This document shows positions 61,881 to 64,000 of a DNA stretch of 64,000 nt, piece after piece. The position numbers were made by a program, and so were the translations under genes. This DNA comes from Thiodiazotropha sp040506775. GTDB taxonomy: Bacteria; Pseudomonadota; Gammaproteobacteria; Chromatiales; Chromatiaceae. A model generated the notes under the pieces. That model was not told the origin of the DNA and did not search any database. It was given only the letters and a program-made list of their open reading frames with translations. The number at the start of each line of letters is the position of its first letter. The first letter of the stretch is position 1. The stretch is from positions 62,001 through 126,000 of the forward strand of contig JBEVWC010000007.1 in the NCBI GenBank assembly GCA_040506775.1. The letters run 5' to 3'.

Positions 61881-62066
61881 CTGGATCGGTAGTTGGGTTG
61901 AGCAGGCGGTTTTGAAACAAGCTGCAGAGTATACGGGGGAGTGGTAAGGACCGCCACTGGCGCTGAACAGGAGACGCTGAATGCCTGTCCCCGGAAAGCT
62001 GGAGGGTAAAGGTTTCAAGGATGCCGCCGATTATTTAAGAGTCGGCAATTGAACAGCGGAATAGTC

Positions 62067-62534
62067 ATGGCGGATGATGGGGAATTTTTCGAAGTCGCGC
62101 GGGAAGCGGTCGGGCAACTGAAGAAGCTGACCCGGGATTTTCCACATCTCGCGACCAAGCCGGTTCGGCATGCGATCGAAACCTGGAACGAGGATCTGTT
62201 TCGCCGGGGTGAACTGATCTGGGAAGAACGCCAGCGGGTCAAACGGGAGCAGACAGCCCTGGAGAACCGGGCCATCGAGCTGATCGATGTCAACCATGTA
62301 GAGGATACCCTCGATATGCTGACTGAGGAATTCGGTCGCGATTTTGATTTTCAGGATTTGATCGACATGGTGGGCAAGGAACGCTACATCGGCGCACTGC
62401 GGCGTGAAGCCATCGAACTGTCACAGAACTCCATCTCACCCGAGCAGACCGCCGATCTGTGGAACAGCGTGGGCAAACCTCCGGTGGGCGGCGAACGCTG
62501 GAATGCGGTCGGGGTCTCCGTGTTGATGGGTTGA
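62067..62534 (+). CDS. conserved-looking helical protein of unknown function
   Basis: A 155-residue, soluble, acidic protein, mainly helical in the first two thirds (TKPVRHAIETWNEDLFRRGE, RQRVKREQTALENRAIELI) with a short Gly/Pro-rich end (GKPPVGGERWNAVGVSVLMG). I do not know the family. A TTG at 62049 could serve instead of ATG 62067. It converges with the phosphopantetheinyl transferase gene, 25 bp away. Confidence 0.7.
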   Translation: MADDGEFFEVAREAVGQLKKLTRDFPHLATKPVRHAIETWNEDLFRRGELIWEERQRVKREQTALENRAIELIDVNHVEDTLDMLTEEFGRDFDFQDLIDMVGKERYIGALRREAIELSQNSISPEQTADLWNSVGKPPVGGERWNAVGVSVLMG

Positions 62535-62559
62535 TCCGCAACCTGTCCCGTAAGCCTGC

Positions 62560-63210
62560 TCAACCCGGGATCAGGTAACAACCGGTGTAGAGGTGTCCCC
62601 CATCTGTGGCGAACCAGCCATGAAATTCCAGATTCTGCGGAAATTGAATATCGCTTTGTGGCGAAACTGAAAAGTCAAAACTTCGGGCGATGGGATCGAT
62701 CTCCAGAGTGACCGCCTGAAAGCCGATGAACTGACCCAGAATCGGGTAGTAACACTTGTACAGACTCTCCTTGGCGCTGAACACCAGGCGACCCGGCAGT
62801 TCCGGGTTTTGTTTCAGAAATTCGGCTTCCGGCGGGGTGTGAACATAGCGCGACACACCTTCAGGCAGGGGGGACAGGGGTTCCACATCGATACCCAGTC
62901 CGGCCAGGTCGGTGATTCTTGCGCATACCGCCAGGCACACTTCACGGCAATGGGAGATACTGCCGAGATAACCCTCAGGCCAGAGCGGCTGGCGCTTGTC
63001 CCCACGCAACAGGGGCTGCCGGGGCGCCTCGAGCCGGGCGAGCGCCGTGTGGGCCGCGTGCCGGCCGGCGCGAAATTCCCGTTGACGTTTCTCCCGTGCC
63101 CCCTCGATCAACGCCTCTTCCTCCGCACACAGTGGCGTGGTCCACATCTCGGCATCTGCCCTGATGAGGCTGACCTGGGGGGGGAAGCCGTTGTTGAACT
63201 GATCGGACAT
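62560..63210 (-). CDS. 4'-phosphopantetheinyl transferase (EntD-like)
   Basis: The 216-residue enzyme moves phosphopantetheine from CoA to carrier proteins. It has the Mg2+/CoA motifs GLGIDVEPL and FSAKESLYKCYYP, plus GSISHCREVC. The EntD-like single-domain size suggests service for peptide synthetases or other secondary carriers, none of which are in the window. ATG 63210 was chosen; the frame extends 65 codons upstream without support. Confidence 0.92.
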   Translation of the reverse strand: MSDQFNNGFPPQVSLIRADAEMWTTPLCAEEEALIEGAREKRQREFRAGRHAAHTALARLEAPRQPLLRGDKRQPLWPEGYLGSISHCREVCLAVCARITDLAGLGIDVEPLSPLPEGVSRYVHTPPEAEFLKQNPELPGRLVFSAKESLYKCYYPILGQFIGFQAVTLEIDPIARSFDFSVSPQSDIQFPQNLEFHGWFATDGGHLYTGCYLIPG

Positions 63211-63381
63211 GGGATCTGAAAGGCTTGTTTGTGCGGTGATCGCCCGTGGATGAAGGGTCAGTTTGTGGAGACTGACAAACCCTAGCAGACTCCGTTGGTC
63301 AAGGCCATGCTGCCATGGTCTGCAGGAGTCCTGCTGGAAAAGCGCTTGACCGTTTGTTCGATCCCGTGCCATTCTCACCCC
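63211..63381. other. divergent region upstream of leader peptide
   Basis: It holds a six-pair hairpin (GTCAGT/ACTGAC near 63260) and a weak promoter candidate: TTGACC at 63346-63351, 18-base spacer, CATTCT at 63370-63375, which would start transcription close to the leader ATG. Confidence 0.35.
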
Positions 63382-63474
63382 ATGAACTCGATCTACCCGA
63401 CCCATCTGATGAACAAACCGCGCCGACTCCGCATGTGGGCAGTCTGTGCCGTCATCTGTGGTCCGGAGGGTTGA
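63382..63474 (+). CDS. candidate leader peptide of the DMT-exporter attenuator
   Basis: A 30-codon frame reading MNSIYPTHLMNKPRRLR then MWAVCAVICGPEG, stop TGA 63472-63474. It has a basic middle, then a hydrophobic Cys/Gly/Pro tail. No good ribosome site precedes any of its three ATGs (63382, 63409, 63433), so its translation is unproven. Its last codons contain the antiterminator arm at 63453-63463, giving it a possible regulatory rather than protein role. Confidence 0.5.
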   Translation: MNSIYPTHLMNKPRRLRMWAVCAVICGPEG

Positions 63475-63526
63475 TTCAGAGATTCTGATTTAGAGTTCAA
63501 CCAGGAATTTCTCAAGGCCGCAGATG
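63453..63526 (+). promoter_or_regulatory. candidate antiterminator pairing of the leader
   Basis: CATCTGTGGTC (63453-63463) can pair with GGCCGCAGATG (63516-63526) over 11 contiguous positions, two of them G-U. The second strand is the 5' arm of the terminator, so the two structures exclude each other. Confidence 0.65.
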
Positions 63527-63546
63527 GAAACATCTGCGGCCTTTTT
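63514..63546 (+). terminator. intrinsic terminator/attenuator before DMT exporter
   Basis: GGCCGCAGATG, GAAA tetraloop, CATCTGCGGCC, then TTTTT. The perfect 11-bp stem ends ten bases before the AAGGAGG ribosome site of the exporter, so it would stop transcription of that gene from any upstream promoter. Confidence 0.9.
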
Positions 63547-63564
63547 CGTTAAGGAGGTTGTGAT

Positions 63565-64000
63565 ATGTCGGTGCCTGCCGCCTTTCTGGGCGTTGTACTC
63601 ATCTGGGGTACCACGCCGTTGGCCATTCAGTGGAGTGGTCAGGGTGTGGGTTTTCTGTTCGGGGTGACCGGTCGGATGCTGATCGGGGTCACCCTGGCCA
63701 TGCTGGTGCTGCGCCTGATGGGGCTGCGCCTGCCCTGGCATGAGTCGGCGCGACGTACCTATCTGATTGCCGGACTGGGCATCTACCTGAGTATGACCCT
63801 GGTCTACTGGTCCGCCCAGTACATTCCCTCGGGATGGATCTCGGTGGTATTCGGCCTTTCGCCCATCGCCACCGGACTGATGGCCCGAATCTGGCTGCAG
63901 GAACCCGGATTGACCCTGTCCCGGCTGCTTGCGGTGCTGGTGTCTCTGGCTGGGCTGGGGACGGTTTTCAGTGTCGGGGTTCAGGCCGGGATCGAGTTCG
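63565..64000 (+). CDS. EamA/DMT-family transporter, N-terminal part (cut by window end)
   Basis: 145 residues are visible: MSVPAAFLGVVLIWGTTPLA, then about five membrane helices of the first EamA repeat, with GRMLIGVTLAMLVLRL and YWSAQYIPSGWISVVFGLSP. This is the drug/metabolite transporter plan, in the same broad family as the gene at 21917-22771 but not a close copy. An AAGGAGG site lies seven bases before ATG 63565. Its regulation by the leader is described separately. The substrate is unknown; some EamA proteins export cysteine-related metabolites or other amino acids. Confidence 0.85.
   Translation, partial: MSVPAAFLGVVLIWGTTPLAIQWSGQGVGFLFGVTGRMLIGVTLAMLVLRLMGLRLPWHESARRTYLIAGLGIYLSMTLVYWSAQYIPSGWISVVFGLSPIATGLMARIWLQEPGLTLSRLLAVLVSLAGLGTVFSVGVQAGIEF

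Noticed and set aside
63382..63474. Reading the DMT leader as a classical trp-type attenuator
   Set aside because: Only one Trp codon and no run of any regulatory codon, so simple tRNA-shortage stalling is not supported; nascent-chain stalling or another ligand is more open.
1..64000. CRISPR array, rRNA operon, prophage or transposase gene
   Set aside because: No regularly spaced direct repeats, rRNA sequence, phage structural genes or transposase motifs were seen; the repeats found are inverted and irregularly spaced.

Overview
The window reads as a chromosomal segment of a gammaproteobacterium, probably from a draft or metagenome assembly because it contains one 100-N and one 10-N gap. The evidence is gene content and synteny: recG, ubiC and ubiA; a bioBFHCD operon; ftsY, ftsE, ftsX and rpoH in one block; an M16 peptidase pair, rsmD, coaD and a YfhL-type ferredoxin in another; and gspA/gspB. 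G+C is moderately high except in intergenic DNA. I cannot assign a genus. Secreted thiol/sulfur proteins, a SulP transporter and a second rotary ATPase would suit a sulfur-cycle or sediment lineage, but that is inference.

Layout. 1-2.8 kb: 3' end of recG, then ubiC and ubiA. 2.8-3.3 kb: dispersed repeat and the 100-N gap. 3.3-6.65 kb (minus): a secreted double-rhodanese protein, then a DUF255 thioredoxin-fold protein with a DsbD-alpha-like tail. 7.1-10.1 kb: Sel1 lipoprotein-size protein, GspA, GspB. 10.2-14.5 kb: methyl-accepting chemotaxis protein, DUF4124 protein, OmpR-type two-component pair. 15-18.8 kb: small membrane protein, SulP transporter, ComF, bacteriohemerythrin. 18.8-27.4 kb is the accessory part: a lone secreted protein with one haem motif, an EamA transporter, a GH13 enzyme, a membrane protein of unknown role and a small outer-membrane-like protein, separated by several families of inverted repeats.

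27.4-34.9 kb (minus): a seven-gene V/A-type ATPase operon in the order B-D-I-K-E-DUF2764-A. The K subunit carries the set of residues that binds Na+ in the Enterococcus hirae enzyme. 35.3-39.9 kb: bioB, bioF, bioH, bioC, bioD behind a BirA-like operator that overlaps the promoter; the 10-N gap lies in bioF and appears to be an assembly artefact. 40-43 kb: a large PAS-GGDEF-GGDEF-EAL protein. 44-47.6 kb (minus): ftsY, ftsE, ftsX, then rpoH, which has a CIRCE element in its leader. 48-54.2 kb (plus): M16 pair, rsmD, coaD, ferredoxin, gamma-glutamyltransferase. 54.4-55.7 kb: an Lpp-like lipoprotein convergent with an L,D-transpeptidase that could be its cell-wall anchoring enzyme. 56.1-58.8 kb: ParA-like ATPase, STAS protein, YchF, tRNA-Met. 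58.9-63.2 kb: coiled-coil protein of unknown function, AmtB, QueD-like protein, an unknown, and a phosphopantetheinyl transferase.

The window ends in the 5' part of a second EamA/DMT exporter. In front of it is the most interesting signal here: a short open frame ending in a Cys/Gly/Pro-rich tail, an 11-bp terminator with a GAAA loop placed directly before the ribosome-binding site, and, inside the short frame, a near copy of the terminator's 3' arm that can pair with the terminator's 5' arm over 11 bp. This is the layout of a transcription attenuator for an exporter, and I do not recognise it as a described one.
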